64,000 nt of DNA from the NCBI RefSeq assembly GCF_001421705.1, contig NZ_LMKO01000023.1:1-64000 (forward strand). Direction: 5' to 3'. The notes under the pieces were generated by a model that saw only the letters and a list, made by a program, of their open reading frames with translations, searched no databases and had not been told where the DNA came from. Positions 54,336-64,000 of this stretch are shown here, piece after piece. Made by a program: the position numbers and the translations under genes. Every line of letters starts with the position of its first letter. The stretch's first letter is position 1. The stretch comes from Xylophilus sp. Leaf220 (lineage in GTDB: Bacteria > Pseudomonadota > Gammaproteobacteria > Burkholderiales > Burkholderiaceae_C).

Positions 54336-55585
54336 GGAAGAGGTGCCACGCGAGAGGTTGGAGCCGGCCCGTCGGGCGGCGGCGGGGGAGGCACGGAGGG
54401 CGCAGAGGGCACGGGAGAGAGGACCGCACGCAGGGCCGCTCCCAGCGGCACCGGCGGGCGCCCGGTCAGGATGCGGGTCTTGTCCATCCACGAGGATGTG
54501 CCGGCATAGAACCGCGCGATCAGCGGGCCGCGCAGGCGGTAGAAGCGCGCCATCACCTTGCGCCGCGCAGCGGGCGCCGCGGCCAGGAACAGCATGCGGT
54601 TGAGCACGCGGAAGAAGCCGGTCGCATGCCAGTGGCCGAGCGCGTGCGCCTGCACCGCGGCCTGCAGCGTTCGGCAGTCGTCGAAAGCCGAACGCGGCAG
54701 CGCGGCCAGGCGGTCGGCCAGGCGCACCGCCTGCGGCAGCGAGTAGCCGGTGGTGGGGTGGAACAGCGCCGCGGCCAGGCCGGCCCGCGGCACGCCGCCC
54801 ATGCCGCGCCACAGCGCCTCGGCGTCGCCCGCCAGCGCGATCGGCAGCACGCCCTCCTCCTCGCGCAGCACCTTCAGCACCGTCCAGCCTTGGGCGGCCG
54901 CGTAGTCGGCGATGTGGCCGCGCAGCAGCTCGCGCGACAGGGTGGCGCCGTCGGCGTAGACCGTGTCCTCCACCAGCACCGTGTCGGCGGTGAAGGGCAG
55001 CAGGTACACGAAGCGGTAGCCGTCGACCTGGTCGACGGTGGCGTCCATCAGCATCGGCGCGGTGAGGCCGTGGGGGGCCGCCAGCTGCAGCTCCTGGCCC
55101 AGGAATTTCTGGAAGCGGAGCGCCAGGTGCGCGGCCGGCGGATGGCCCCGGCCGTCGATCACCGCACGGGCCCGCAGCAGGCCGCCGCCGGCCAGGCGCA
55201 CCGTGGTGGGCGTGACCGCGTCGACCGGGGTGCCGCAGCGCACCGCATCGCCCAGTTCGGCGCGCAGCGTGGCGTCGAAGCGCTCCGACGTGACGGTGTT
55301 GTAGCCGCCCGGCAGCCGCCGGCGGTAGCCGGGAAAGGCCACGTCGTGCGCATCCCAGCGGTAGGTGACCAGCGGTGCGATCCAGGCCCGCTGCGCGGCG
55401 CCCAGGTCGGTGGAATGGAAGGACCAGGTGTGGTTGCCGCCGAGCGTCGGCTGGGCTTCCAGCAGCAGCACCCGCAGGTCCGGATGGGCGAGCCGCAGGC
55501 AGCGCGCGATCAGGCCGTTGGCCAGGCCACCGCCGACCAGGAGCAGGTCGGCGTCGAGGTCGGTCGCGACGGGCGCCTCAGGCAT
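54332..55585 (-). CDS. crtY: Lycopene beta-cyclase
   Basis: Cyclises both ends of lycopene to beta-carotene. 417 residues from ATG 55583-55585, overlapping the crtX end by 8 bases. Motifs: [15 protein letters not shown] (dinucleotide fold), [28 protein letters not shown]-like segment (seen as [20 protein letters not shown]), and [12 protein letters not shown]. The last ~35 residues are Pro-rich and beyond the usual end. Confidence 0.95.
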   Translation of the reverse strand: MPEAPVATDLDADLLLVGGGLANGLIARCLRLAHPDLRVLLLEAQPTLGGNHTWSFHSTDLGAAQRAWIAPLVTYRWDAHDVAFPGYRRRLPGGYNTVTSERFDATLRAELGDAVRCGTPVDAVTPTTVRLAGGGLLRARAVIDGRGHPPAAHLALRFQKFLGQELQLAAPHGLTAPMLMDATVDQVDGYRFVYLLPFTADTVLVEDTVYADGATLSRELLRGHIADYAAAQGWTVLKVLREEEGVLPIALAGDAEALWRGMGGVPRAGLAAALFHPTTGYSLPQAVRLADRLAALPRSAFDDCRTLQAAVQAHALGHWHATGFFRVLNRMLFLAAAPAARRKVMARFYRLRGPLIARFYAGTSSWMDKTRILTGRPPVPLGAALRAVLSPVPSAPSVPPPPPPDGPAPTSRVAPLP

Positions 55586-56876
55586 GGGCCGGGCTCCGGG
55601 CCTCGTGCGACGCCGCCGCCGAGCGCGGCGCCAGCGCGGCCTCGGTGATGTCGGCCGCCTGCGCTGCACCGCCCGAAACGCCGATCTCGTCGCCGAGGGC
55701 ACGGCTGCGCTCGCCGAAGGAAGGCTCGTCCAGCAGCCTCCGCAGCGTGCGCCGCAGCGCGCCGACGCCCGCCAGCGGCGGCAGCACCCGCAGCCCGGTG
55801 CCGGCGTGCACGATGCGCGCGGCCACGCCCGGCTGGTCGAAGGCGATCGGCAGGGCCAGTTGCGGGGTGCCGGCCTCCAGCGCGTCGAGCGCGGTGTTGA
55901 GGCCGGCGTGCGTCACCACCACGTCGGCCCGGTCCAGCGCCGAGCGCTGCGGCGCGAAGCCGGTGACCGCGGTGGCGCCGTGGCGCAGCAGCGCGGCCGC
56001 ATCGCGCGGCCCCAGCCGGTCGCAGTGGGCCACCAGCAGCTGCAGGCCCTCGGCCCGGCAGGCCTGGGCGATGCGCTTGAACAGCGGGTAGCGGCCGCCC
56101 TGCAGCGTGCCGAGCGAGGCGAAGACGAAGGGCCGCGTCGGGTCCAGCGCCAGATCGAGGGGCGGCTCCTCGGCAAGTGCGCCGCGCAGCGGGCCGACGT
56201 GGTGGAAGTACGGCTCCGGCGCGGAGCGGGGAAATTCGAAGCCGGCGGTGGTCTGGCTGATCTGCGCCCGGGTGGAGAGGCAGTCCGACAGCGTGTGCCG
56301 GTCTTTCAGGCCGAATCGCGCCGCATGGTGGCGGATCACCTTGGCATGCGGCGTCATCAGCCAGTCGTAGACCCGCGCGCTGCCTTCGTTGAGATGCTCG
56401 CCGCGCTCGTCGGCCGCGTAGCCCCACGGCATGACCGGCAGCGGCACCCGCGGATCGCGGTTGACCGGCAGCGCGCAGGCGACCGACACGAACGGGATGC
56501 CGAGGCCGTCCGCCAACAGGCCGCCGGCGGCCTCCATCTGGTCGGCCACGATCGCATCGACGCCGAGCCGCTGCAGCACCGCGGGCGCCTCCCGGCACAG
56601 CATGTCGGTGCCGGCGGCGACGTCGTGGATCACCCGCCGCAGGCCGAGCGGCCCGCCGGGCCGGGCGGCGCGCGACACCAGCGCGGCCAGGCCGCCCGGC
56701 GGATGGGTGGCCGCGCCTACGGCGTGGAAGTCGATGCGCCGGTCGCGGACCACCCCGCCCACGTCGGCCTGGTGCAGCCAGCTGACCCGGTGCCCCCGCG
56801 CCAGCAGCACCGCGGCGAGCGCTTCCAGCGCCCGGACATGGCTGGTGAAGGGAGGGGCGATGAAGGCGAAGTGCAT
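55578..56876 (-). CDS. crtX: Zeaxanthin glucosyltransferase
   Basis: GT1 enzyme transferring glucose from UDP-glucose to zeaxanthin hydroxyls. 432 residues from ATG 56874-56876. N-terminus [20 protein letters not shown]; the nucleotide-sugar motif near the C-terminus reads [20 protein letters not shown] then [17 protein letters not shown], as in plant-type/antibiotic GT1. First gene of crtXYIB; divergent from crtE across 156 bases. Confidence 0.93.
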   Translation of the reverse strand: MHFAFIAPPFTSHVRALEALAAVLLARGHRVSWLHQADVGGVVRDRRIDFHAVGAATHPPGGLAALVSRAARPGGPLGLRRVIHDVAAGTDMLCREAPAVLQRLGVDAIVADQMEAAGGLLADGLGIPFVSVACALPVNRDPRVPLPVMPWGYAADERGEHLNEGSARVYDWLMTPHAKVIRHHAARFGLKDRHTLSDCLSTRAQISQTTAGFEFPRSAPEPYFHHVGPLRGALAEEPPLDLALDPTRPFVFASLGTLQGGRYPLFKRIAQACRAEGLQLLVAHCDRLGPRDAAALLRHGATAVTGFAPQRSALDRADVVVTHAGLNTALDALEAGTPQLALPIAFDQPGVAARIVHAGTGLRVLPPLAGVGALRRTLRRLLDEPSFGERSRALGDEIGVSGGAAQAADITEAALAPRSAAASHEARSPAHA

Positions 56877-57032
56877 GGTGTTGCGCCCCGGCGGGGCCGG
56901 CGGCGTGCGAGGGCTATTGTGTCCACCCGGAGCGTAGGACGTGGTCGCGATTGTGCCCGGCATACCCTTCGCAACCGCTTTTTGGCTAAGGTGTGTACGC
57001 TAAGCGCTTTTGCCGCACCTGCCACCACGTCC

Positions 57033-57950
57033 ATGCTCGTCAATCTCGGAACCCTGCCGCCTGTGAATGCGACCGCGCGACGCGAGGACGGCGACGAGTT
57101 GCTGATGGCCGAATTGCGGGCCACGGTGGAGGAACGGCTCGCCGCGCTGCTGCCGGCGGATGGCCAGAACCGGGTGGCCGCCGCGATGCGCTACGGCACG
57201 CTGGCGCCGGGCAAGCGGGTGCGCCCCCTGCTGCTGCTGGTCTCGGCCAAGGGCCTGGGGCTGGACCCGGACAAGCTGGTCGACGTGGCCTGCGCGCTGG
57301 AGATGGTGCACGCCGCCTCGCTCTTCCTGGACGACATGCCCTGCATGGACGACGCGCAGCTGCGCCGCGGCCAGCCGACGGTGCATGTGGCCTTCGGCGA
57401 AGACGTGGCGATGCTCGCCGCCGTGGCGCTGCTGGCCTGCGCCTGGCGCACCACCGCCACCGCCCCGCACGTGGCGCCGCTGGTGCGCACCGAGATGGTC
57501 GGCGTGCTGTCGGATGCGGTCGGGCTCGACGGCCTGGTCACCGGCCAGTACCGCGACCTGCACGAGGCCGGCACCGCCTGCACCACCGATGCGGCCAGCG
57601 CCACCAACGAGCAGAAGACCGGCGCCCTGTTCGCCGCCGCCTTCGAGCTGGCCGGCCTGGCCGCAGGCGCCACCCCGAAGACCCGCGACCTGATGCGCGA
57701 GGCCGCCGGCCACCTGGGCCAGGCGTTCCAGCTGGCCGACGACTTGGCCGACGTGGAGATGGAGCCGGCCGCGCTGGGCAAGGACTGCCACCAGGACGTG
57801 GGCAAGGCGAACCTCGTCTCGCTGCTCGGCCATGCCACCGCGCGCCAGCGGCTGCAGTCGCATGTCGAGCGGGCCCGCCACTGCCTGGCCCAGGCGATGC
57901 CCGCCGACAGGACGCTGCCCCGGCTCACCCGGTCGATCTTCGGGCTGTAG
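57033..57950 (+). CDS. crtE: Geranylgeranyl diphosphate synthase
   Basis: Trans-prenyltransferase making GGPP for CrtB. 305 residues from ATG 57033. First Asp-rich motif DDMPCMD; second DDLAD within [20 protein letters not shown] and the KTG (NEQKTGALF) motif are also typical. It is transcribed opposite to crtXYIB, unlike the co-directional Pantoea order. The shared 156-base spacer holds a GTGTACGC-type sequence but no clear promoter that I would defend. Convergent with the DUF2141 gene (5-base gap). Confidence 0.95.
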   Translation: MLVNLGTLPPVNATARREDGDELLMAELRATVEERLAALLPADGQNRVAAAMRYGTLAPGKRVRPLLLLVSAKGLGLDPDKLVDVACALEMVHAASLFLDDMPCMDDAQLRRGQPTVHVAFGEDVAMLAAVALLACAWRTTATAPHVAPLVRTEMVGVLSDAVGLDGLVTGQYRDLHEAGTACTTDAASATNEQKTGALFAAAFELAGLAAGATPKTRDLMREAAGHLGQAFQLADDLADVEMEPAALGKDCHQDVGKANLVSLLGHATARQRLQSHVERARHCLAQAMPADRTLPRLTRSIFGL

Positions 57951-57955
57951 CCGCC

Positions 57956-58393
57956 TTATTTGACCTGCACCGCGATGGCCGTGTCCTTCTGCAGATCGAC
58001 CGCAGAGGCGTCGAACGACGGCGGACCGAACAGGCCGCGCGCATCACGGCTGAAGCCGTAGGCCTCCCGCGGAATGCCCAGCGGGTAGGTGTCGAGCTTG
58101 CCGTCGGCGTTCTCGTCGTGGAAGGCCGACATTCCGTAGCGGCCCGGCTCCAGGCCGCGGAACACTACGACGGCCCGGCCGTCCGCCCCGGCGCGGACGG
58201 TTTCGCCGCGGACCGGCTTGTCCTTCAGCCAGCCCTCGGCGCCGCGGTACAGCGCGGCCTGCACCACGCCCTTGCCGAGGTCCTTGCCTTCGATCGTGAC
58301 GGTGAGGTCCATCGCGTGGGCCGACACGGCGACGGCGGAGGCGGCGAGCAGCCCCCAGGTTCCCAGGCGGCTCGGCAGGCGGGCGATGGACAT
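57956..58393 (-). CDS. DUF2141 family exported protein
   Basis: 145 residues from ATG 58391-58393; GGGAG lies upstream. Signal peptide ~1-27 ([18 protein letters not shown]), then an all-beta domain: [60 protein letters not shown], the DUF2141 core (transthyretin-like, as I recall). Periplasmic or outer-membrane-associated; no known activity. Homologues often lie near carotenoid or sterol genes, which may explain its place here. Confidence 0.88.
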   Translation of the reverse strand: MSIARLPSRLGTWGLLAASAVAVSAHAMDLTVTIEGKDLGKGVVQAALYRGAEGWLKDKPVRGETVRAGADGRAVVVFRGLEPGRYGMSAFHDENADGKLDTYPLGIPREAYGFSRDARGLFGPPSFDASAVDLQKDTAIAVQVK

Positions 58394-58555
58394 GGCGAAA
58401 AGGCTCCCGGTGTGAAAAGGCTGCAGAAGGTACCACCTGTACGCCGGCGGGCCCTCCGAGGTCGCCCGGAAAGTCGCGTGAGGTTTTCGGATACCTCGGC
58501 TCCCGCGGGCGGCGACAGAATGGGGCATCGCGTCAACTCCACTTCCAGGATCGCC

Positions 58556-59485
58556 ATGAAAGCCGACACCATCCTCGCCACCATCGGCCGCACGCCGCAC
58601 GTCCGCATCCAGCGCCTGTTCCAGGGCAGCGCCCGGCCGGGCCAGCAGGTCTGGATCAAGTCCGAACGCAGCAACCCCGGCGGCTCGATCAAGGACCGCA
58701 TCGCGCTGGCGATGGTCGAAGACGCCGAGCGCTCCGGCGCGCTGCGGCCGGGCGGCACCATCGTCGAGCCCACCTCGGGCAACACCGGCATCGGCCTGGC
58801 CATGGTCGCGGCCGTCAAGGGCTACGCCCTGGTGCTGGTGATGCCCGACAGCATGTCGGTCGAGCGGCGCCGGCTGATGCTGGCCTATGGCGCCACCTTC
58901 GACCTGACGCCCAGGGAAAAGGGCATGAAGGGCGCCATCGCCCGCGCCCAGGAGATCGTCGCGGCCACGCCCGGCGCCTGGATGCCGCAGCAGTTCGAGA
59001 ACCCCGCCAACATCGAGGTGCACGTGCGGACCACGGCCGAGGAGATCGCGGCCGACTTTCCCGACGGCATCGACGCGCTGATCACCGGCGTCGGCACCGG
59101 CGGCCACATCACCGGCGTGGCGAAGGTGCTGAAGGCCCGCTGGCCGAAGCTGCAGGTCTTCGCGGTGGAGCCGAGCGCCTCGCCGGTGATCTCGGGCGGC
59201 GCACCGGCACCGCACCCGATCCAGGGCATCGGCGCGGGCTTCGTGCCGAAGAACCTCGACGTGGCGCTGCTCGACGGCACGCTGCAGGTCGAGGCCGAGG
59301 ACGCCCGCGAATACGCCCGCCGCTCGGCCCGCGAGGAGGGCATGCTGGTCGGCATCTCCTCGGGTGCCACGCTGGCGGCCATCGCGCAGAAGCTGCCCAC
59401 GCTGGCCGAAAACGCGGTGGTGCTTGGCTTCAACTACGACACCGGCGAACGCTACCTCTCGGTCGACGGCTTCCTGCCGGCCTGA
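58556..59485 (+). CDS. cysK: Cysteine synthase (O-acetylserine sulfhydrylase)
   Basis: PLP enzyme making cysteine from O-acetylserine and sulfide. 309 residues from ATG 58556. PLP Lys46 in [11 protein letters not shown]; phosphate loop [11 protein letters not shown]; substrate loop PTSGNTG; C-terminal ISSGAT and YDTGERYLS. CysK and CysM are hard to separate by eye; the length fits CysK. Confidence 0.92.
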   Translation: MKADTILATIGRTPHVRIQRLFQGSARPGQQVWIKSERSNPGGSIKDRIALAMVEDAERSGALRPGGTIVEPTSGNTGIGLAMVAAVKGYALVLVMPDSMSVERRRLMLAYGATFDLTPREKGMKGAIARAQEIVAATPGAWMPQQFENPANIEVHVRTTAEEIAADFPDGIDALITGVGTGGHITGVAKVLKARWPKLQVFAVEPSASPVISGGAPAPHPIQGIGAGFVPKNLDVALLDGTLQVEAEDAREYARRSAREEGMLVGISSGATLAAIAQKLPTLAENAVVLGFNYDTGERYLSVDGFLPA

Positions 59486-59534
59486 CCCTTTGGCGGCGGC
59501 GCCCCGCCCCGCCTTCACTCTCCACTAGGATTCC

Positions 59535-60626
59535 ATGCAAAGAACAGCACTCATCGTCGGCGTCAGCGGCGTCATCGGCAACGCACTGTCGGAGCACCTG
59601 CTCGGCCAGGGCTGGACGGTCTACGGCCTGTCGCGCGGCCGCACGCCGGTGGCCTCGGGCTGCATCCCGATCGCGGCCGACCTCACCCGGCCCGACGAAC
59701 TGCGGGCGGCGCTCGGCGAATTGCAGGTCAAGAACGTGTTCTTCACCGCCTGGTCGCGGCAGGCCAACGAGAAGGAGAACATCCGGGTCAACGGCGCCAT
59801 CGTGCGCAACGTGCTGGAGGCCGTGGGGCCGGCCCTTTCGGGCGGCCATGTGGCGCTGGTGACGGGCCTGAAGCACTACCTCGGCCCCTTCGAGGCCTAC
59901 GCCACCGGCGCGGTGCCGATCACGCCCTTCCGCGAGGAGCAGGGCCGCCAGCCGGTCGACAACTTCTACTACGCGCAGGAGGACGAGCTGTTCGCCGCCG
60001 CCGCGCGGCACGGCTTCGGCTGGAGCGTGCACCGGCCGCACACGATCATCGGCTACGCGGTCGGCAACGCGATGAACATGGGCGTGACGCTGGCCGCCTA
60101 CGCCAGCCTGTGCCGCGAGCACGGCGAGCCATTCGTCTTCCCCGGCTCGGCCGCGCAGTGGGACGGCCTGACCGACATGACCGGGGCCGGACTGCTGGCC
60201 CGCCACCTGGCTTGGTCGGCCGAGGCGCCCGGCGCCCGCGACGAGGATTTCAACGTGGTCAACGGCGACGTCTTCCGGTGGAAATGGTTGTGGCCGCGGC
60301 TGGCCGACTACTTCGGGATCGAGGCCGCCCCCTTCGACGGCACGGTGCGCCCGCTGGCCGAGCGGATGCAAGGCGCAGCGCCGCAGTGGGCCGCGCTGGC
60401 GCAGAAGTACCAGTTGCGGGAGGCATCGCTCGACCGGCTGGCCTCCTGGTGGCACACCGACGCCGACCTGGGCCGGCCGATGGAGGTGCTGGCCGACATG
60501 ACCAAGAGCCGCAAGGCCGGCTTCACCGACTACCAGAGCACGCCCGACTCATTCGTCGAACTGTTCCAGCGGCTGGAAGCGGAGAAGCTGATCCCGCCGG
60601 TGCCGGGCGGTGCGCCAGCCCGCTGA
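59535..60626 (+). CDS. PRISE-type NAD(P)H-dependent enone reductase (SDR)
   Basis: 363 residues. Extended SDR with N-terminal IVGVSGVIGNALSEHL and the PRISE family motifs NVFFTAW, TGLKHYLGPFE and NFYYAQED, which carries the catalytic Tyr in NFYYxxED. The plant progesterone-5-beta-reductase/iridoid synthase family reduces activated C=C bonds of enones; bacterial substrates are mostly unknown. 49 bases after cysK, so possibly co-transcribed. Confidence 0.9.
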   Translation: MQRTALIVGVSGVIGNALSEHLLGQGWTVYGLSRGRTPVASGCIPIAADLTRPDELRAALGELQVKNVFFTAWSRQANEKENIRVNGAIVRNVLEAVGPALSGGHVALVTGLKHYLGPFEAYATGAVPITPFREEQGRQPVDNFYYAQEDELFAAAARHGFGWSVHRPHTIIGYAVGNAMNMGVTLAAYASLCREHGEPFVFPGSAAQWDGLTDMTGAGLLARHLAWSAEAPGARDEDFNVVNGDVFRWKWLWPRLADYFGIEAAPFDGTVRPLAERMQGAAPQWAALAQKYQLREASLDRLASWWHTDADLGRPMEVLADMTKSRKAGFTDYQSTPDSFVELFQRLEAEKLIPPVPGGAPAR

Positions 60627-60650
60627 CCGGCCTGCCGAGCGCACGAGGGC

Positions 60651-60717
60651 CGTTTTCGAACGAAAGAGGGCTGTAGCCGGCGTACGGAGCCGACCTCTAG
60701 CTATATAATTGATAGCA
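60651..60717. repeat. R1 palindromic repeat (reference copy)
   Basis: Plus strand: CGTTTTCGAACGAAAGAGGG, CTGTAGCCGGCGTACGGAGC, CGACCTCTAGCTATATAATT, GATAGC. Outer AGCTAT..GATAGC and inner AGCCGGC..GCCG symmetry. Confidence 0.7.
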
Positions 60718-60846
60718 ACCGGCTGCGGGCGGACAGGCGCGGCGACCGGAGAGCGCCGGCCTTGCGCTGAACGGGGCATCGGCCCTCCCCTATCATGTGC
60801 GCCCCCTGCGACCCGTTTTTGCCCGATCACCACGGGCCCGACGACC

Positions 60847-62529
60847 ATGATCCGCCTCTCCGAAATCAAGCTGCCGCTCGACCATGCGGCAGACGCCCTG
60901 CCCCGGGCCGCCGCCGCCGCCCTGGGCCTCGTGCACGTCCGCGACATCGCCGGCGTCCATGTCCACAAGCGCAGTTTCGACGCGCGCAAGGCCGAACTGC
61001 TGCAGGTGTACATCGCCGACGTGACGCTGGCCGACCCGGCGGCCGAGGCCGCGCTGCTCGCCCGCCATGCGGGCCATCCGCACATCGCCCCGACGCCCGA
61101 CATGGCCTGGTACCCGCCGGCCGGTGCGCCCTTCGCCACGCCGGCCCGGCCGGTCGTCGTGGGTTTCGGCCCGTGCGGCATCTTCGCGGCGCTGGTGCTG
61201 GCGCAGCTGGGGCTCAAGCCGGTCGTGCTGGAGCGCGGCAAGACGGTGCGGGAGCGCACCAAGGACACCTGGCGGCTCTGGCGCAAGAGCACGCTCACGC
61301 CCGAGTCGAACGTGCAGTTCGGCGAAGGCGGCGCCGGCACGTTTTCCGACGGCAAGCTCTACAGCCAGATCAAGGACCCGCGCCACCTGGGCCGCAAGGT
61401 GATGCACGAGTTCGTCAAGGCCGGCGCGCCGCCCGAGATCCTCTACGTCGCGCGGCCCCACATCGGCACCTTCAAGCTGGTGAAAGTGGTCGAGAACATC
61501 CGCGAGCAGATCGTCGCGCTGGGCGGCGAGATCCGCTTCGAGCAGAAGGTGACCGACGTGCTGATCGAGGACGGCCCCGCCGGCCGCCAGGTGCGCGGCC
61601 TGACGGTGCTCGACCAGGCCACCGGCGCGGTGCACGAACTGCGCACCGACCACGTGGTGATGGCGCTCGGCCACAGCGCACGCGACAGCTTCGAGATGCT
61701 GCACCGCCGCGGCGTGCATATCGAGGCCAAGCCGTTCTCGGTCGGCTTCCGGGTGGAGCATCCGCAGGGCCTGATCGACCGGGCGCGCTGGGGCAAGCAC
61801 GCCGGCCATCCGCTGCTGGGCGCGGCCGACTACAAGCTGGTGCACCACGCGAGCAACGGCCGCGCGGTCTACAGCTTCTGCATGTGCCCGGGCGGCACGG
61901 TGGTGGCCGCCACCAGCGAGCCGGGCCGCGTCGTCACCAACGGCATGAGCCAGTATTCGCGCAACGAGCGCAACGCCAATGCGGGCATCGTGGTCGGCAT
62001 CGACCCGGCCGACTACCCGACCGACTACCGCCACATCGACGTGGCCGAGGAAGCCCAGGGACGTGTGCATCCGCTGGCGGGCATCGAGCTGCAGCGCCGG
62101 CTGGAATCGAACGCCTATGTGCTGGGCGGCAGCACCTACGAGGCGCCGGGCCAGCTGGTCGGCGACTTTGTCGCGGGCCGCGCCTCCACCGCCTTCGGCG
62201 CGGTGCAGCCCAGCTACAAGCCCGGCGTGCGGCTGGGCAGCCTGCAGGAGGCCCTGCCCGACTACGCCATCGCCGCGATGCGCGAGGCCTTCCCCGCCTT
62301 CGCCCGCAAGATCCGGGGATTCGACCAGTACGACGCGGTGCTGACCGGCGTCGAGACCCGCACCTCGTCCCCCATCCGCATCACCCGCGGGGAGGACCTG
62401 CAGAGCCTCAACGTGCGCGGCCTGTTTCCGGCCGGCGAAGGCGCCAGCTATGCCGGCGGCATCCTGTCGGCGGGCGTGGACGGCATCAAGGTGGCCGAAG
62501 CCGTGGCGCGGAGCGTCGCCACGGCCTGA
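60847..62529 (+). CDS. Uncharacterised FAD-dependent dehydrogenase (COG2509 type)
   Basis: 560 residues from ATG 60847. An N-terminal ~95-residue domain (LPLDHAADALPRAAAAALGL ... VHKRSFDARK) precedes the FAD fold: PVVVGFGPCGIFAALVLAQL, VLERGKTVRERT, QFGEGGAGTFSDGKL, and the C-terminal FAD-binding FPAGEGASYAGGILSAGVDG. The Cys-containing CMCPGG motif and GFRVEHPQ are family features as I remember them. Physiological role unknown. Confidence 0.9.
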   Translation: MIRLSEIKLPLDHAADALPRAAAAALGLVHVRDIAGVHVHKRSFDARKAELLQVYIADVTLADPAAEAALLARHAGHPHIAPTPDMAWYPPAGAPFATPARPVVVGFGPCGIFAALVLAQLGLKPVVLERGKTVRERTKDTWRLWRKSTLTPESNVQFGEGGAGTFSDGKLYSQIKDPRHLGRKVMHEFVKAGAPPEILYVARPHIGTFKLVKVVENIREQIVALGGEIRFEQKVTDVLIEDGPAGRQVRGLTVLDQATGAVHELRTDHVVMALGHSARDSFEMLHRRGVHIEAKPFSVGFRVEHPQGLIDRARWGKHAGHPLLGAADYKLVHHASNGRAVYSFCMCPGGTVVAATSEPGRVVTNGMSQYSRNERNANAGIVVGIDPADYPTDYRHIDVAEEAQGRVHPLAGIELQRRLESNAYVLGGSTYEAPGQLVGDFVAGRASTAFGAVQPSYKPGVRLGSLQEALPDYAIAAMREAFPAFARKIRGFDQYDAVLTGVETRTSSPIRITRGEDLQSLNVRGLFPAGEGASYAGGILSAGVDGIKVAEAVARSVATA

Positions 62530-62586
62530 AACGCGTGAGACGGCGGGAACCTGTCGCGCCGCGCGGCAGGCTCTCTCGCGAATGTC

Positions 62587-64000
62587 CTAGCGCAGCGCCA
62601 GTGCGTTCGATGCGCCGGCCGGCAGCCGGAAGGTGCCGACCAGGTCTGCCAGGTGCTGCGCCTGCGCCTTCAGGCCTTCGGCCGCGGCCGACGACTCCTC
62701 CACCAGCGCGGCGTTCTGCTGGGTCATCTGGTCGAGCTGGGTGACCGCCTCGCTCACCTGGCCCAGGCCGGTGCTCTGCTCGCCGGTGGCGACGGAGATC
62801 TCGCCGATGATGGCCGTCACCCGGCCGACCGAATCGACGATCTCGCCCATCGTGGCGCCGGCCGACTGGGCCTGGCGGGTGCCGTCTTCGACCTGGCGCA
62901 CGCTCTCGGCGATCAGGCCGCCGATCTCGCGGGCGGCGGTGGCCGAGCGCTGGGCCAGGCTGCGCACTTCGCTGGCGACCACCGCGAAACCGCGGCCCTG
63001 CTCGCCGGCCCGCGCCGCCTCCACCGCCGCATTGAGCGCCAGGATGTTGGTCTGGAACGCGATGCTGTCGATCACGCCGGTGATGTCCGAGATGCGGCGC
63101 GACGAGCCGGCGATGCCTTCCATCGTCGCGACCATCCGGGCCACCGCCTCGCGGCCGCTGTCGGCCACGCCGCCGGCCGAACCGGCGAGCGCGTTGGCCT
63201 GGCGGGCGGCGTCGGCCGTCTGGCGCACGGTGGCGAGCAGTTGCTCCATGCTGGCCGCCACCTCCTCGAGGTTGGACGCCGTCTGTTCGGTGCGCGCCGC
63301 CAGGTCGTTGTTGCCGGTGGCGATCTCGGCGCTGGCACCGGCCACGGCGGCGCTGGCGCCGCGCAGGTCGGTCACCAGGCCCACCAGGCGCGACTGCATG
63401 CCGCCCAGGTCGACCAGCAGGGCCTGCACCTCGTCGCGGCTGCCCGGCCGGGCCGGCGGCAGGCTGGAGGTGAGGTCGCCCTGGGCGATCCGGCCGGCCA
63501 GGCCCGACGCGTGGGAGAGAGGCTGCAGGATCGAGCGTGCCAGCAGCCAGGCGCCGAACACGCTGATCGCCAGGCCGAGCAGGGAGCCGGCGACCAGCAG
63601 CACGGTGCCGGTCTGCGCGCTGTGGTGCGCGACGGAGCGGGCCTCGACCACCCGCTGGCGCTGCAGCTCGGCCAGGTCGTTGACCGATGCGGCGTAGGCG
63701 TCTGCGGCCGGCCGCAGCTGCGTGGCGACCGCATCGGCCGGCAGCGTCTCGCCGGCCTGGCGGCGCTTGACCAAGCCGTCGCGCACGCTGCGGAAGCGGT
63801 TGCCGGCGGTGTCGATCGCGGCGAAGAGCTTGTTGGAGGCCTCGTCGCCGGTCAGTTCGTCCAGGCGTTTTCGCACCTGCTCGGAGCGGGCCGAGGTGAG
63901 CTTGCGGTCGGCGTCGATCCGCTTGGCGTAGGCGGGGTTGTCGATCTCCAGCAGCGTCTCGGCGCGGCTCGCGCTGATCACGACGATGGCGTGCAGCTCC
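62587..64000 (-). CDS. Methyl-accepting chemotaxis protein, C-terminal part (start beyond right edge)
   Basis: At least 470 residues visible; the frame is open to base 64000, so the N-terminus is missing (the GTG at 63981 is not a credible start). From the left: a periplasmic 4-helix-bundle portion ([20 protein letters not shown]), a membrane helix ([19 protein letters not shown]), HAMP, then the signalling hairpin with [38 protein letters not shown] and methylation helices. Ends NALALR without a CheR-binding NWETF-type tail. Tsr/Tar-like class. Confidence 0.93.
   Translation of the reverse strand, partial: ELHAIVVISASRAETLLEIDNPAYAKRIDADRKLTSARSEQVRKRLDELTGDEASNKLFAAIDTAGNRFRSVRDGLVKRRQAGETLPADAVATQLRPAADAYAASVNDLAELQRQRVVEARSVAHHSAQTGTVLLVAGSLLGLAISVFGAWLLARSILQPLSHASGLAGRIAQGDLTSSLPPARPGSRDEVQALLVDLGGMQSRLVGLVTDLRGASAAVAGASAEIATGNNDLAARTEQTASNLEEVAASMEQLLATVRQTADAARQANALAGSAGGVADSGREAVARMVATMEGIAGSSRRISDITGVIDSIAFQTNILALNAAVEAARAGEQGRGFAVVASEVRSLAQRSATAAREIGGLIAESVRQVEDGTRQAQSAGATMGEIVDSVGRVTAIIGEISVATGEQSTGLGQVSEAVTQLDQMTQQNAALVEESSAAAEGLKAQAQHLADLVGTFRLPAGASNALALR

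Noticed and set aside
57956-59518. 520-codon minus ORF covering DUF2141 and the cysteine synthase region
   Set aside because: Only the last 145 codons (DUF2141) are real; the rest is the antisense shadow of cysK.

Overview
The window is very GC-rich chromosomal DNA. Gene order and content point to a betaproteobacterium of the order Burkholderiales, most likely Comamonadaceae (a yellow-pigmented Xylophilus/Xenophilus/Variovorax-like organism). The supporting evidence is a canonical dcw cluster ending in lpxC, a DksA that has lost most zinc cysteines and carries a Pro/Ala-rich N-terminal extension, dapF-DUF484-xerC as overlapping genes, and short palindromic intergenic repeats of the kind common in that family. 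The species assignment is inference.

Layout. 1-2216: the visibly AT-richer wreck of a transglutaminase-family surface protein locus (C-terminal piece, small membrane-anchored ORF, then a displaced frameshifted core fragment). 2239-21772 (minus strand, transcribed right to left): mraZ-rsmH-ftsL-ftsI-murE-murF-mraY-murD-ftsW-murG-murC-ddl-ftsQ-ftsA-ftsZ-lpxC and a 58-residue membrane protein. Most junctions are ATGA-type overlaps. Upstream of mraZ are four 10-bp-phased repeats that look like the MraZ operator. 22250-28158 (minus): hslU, hslV, a STAS-domain protein, dksA and a COG0523 metal-chaperone GTPase. 28333-33039: a truncated DUF2239 gene, rlmI, xerC, DUF484, dapF. 33155-40925 (minus): a seven-gene operon encoding a peptide-type ABC importer, AzlCD and an amidase, divergent from a MocR-type regulator at 41091. 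42560-50614: a 7TMR-DISM diguanylate cyclase, a Nudix-metallo-beta-lactamase fusion, an SDR lacking its catalytic residues, a small cytochrome c, a hipBA module and an RluF-like pseudouridine synthase. 50798-51245: RNase P RNA. 51383-57950: a complete zeaxanthin-glucoside gene set (crtZ, crtB, crtI, crtY, crtX, crtE). 57956-64000: DUF2141, cysteine synthase, a PRISE-type reductase, a COG2509 flavoprotein, and the C-terminal part of a chemoreceptor running off the right edge.

How genes work together. The dcw genes supply the UDP-MurNAc-pentapeptide and lipid II pathway (MurC-F, Ddl, MraY, MurG) and the division machine (FtsL, I, W, Q, A, Z). LpxC links this to lipid A synthesis. CrtE, B, I, Y, Z and X form one uninterrupted pathway from prenyl diphosphates to glycosylated zeaxanthin. 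The ABC-AzlCD-amidase operon plus MocR looks like an uptake-and-hydrolysis module for an amide or peptide.

The least expected structure is a set of three dispersed palindromic repeat families (called R1, R2 and R3 here). R2 and R3 start directly after stop codons. The R1 core also occurs in the same reading frame inside two unrelated proteins (MurE and the Nudix-MBL fusion). No CRISPR array, tRNA, rRNA, transposase or prophage was recognised. All alignments were done by eye.
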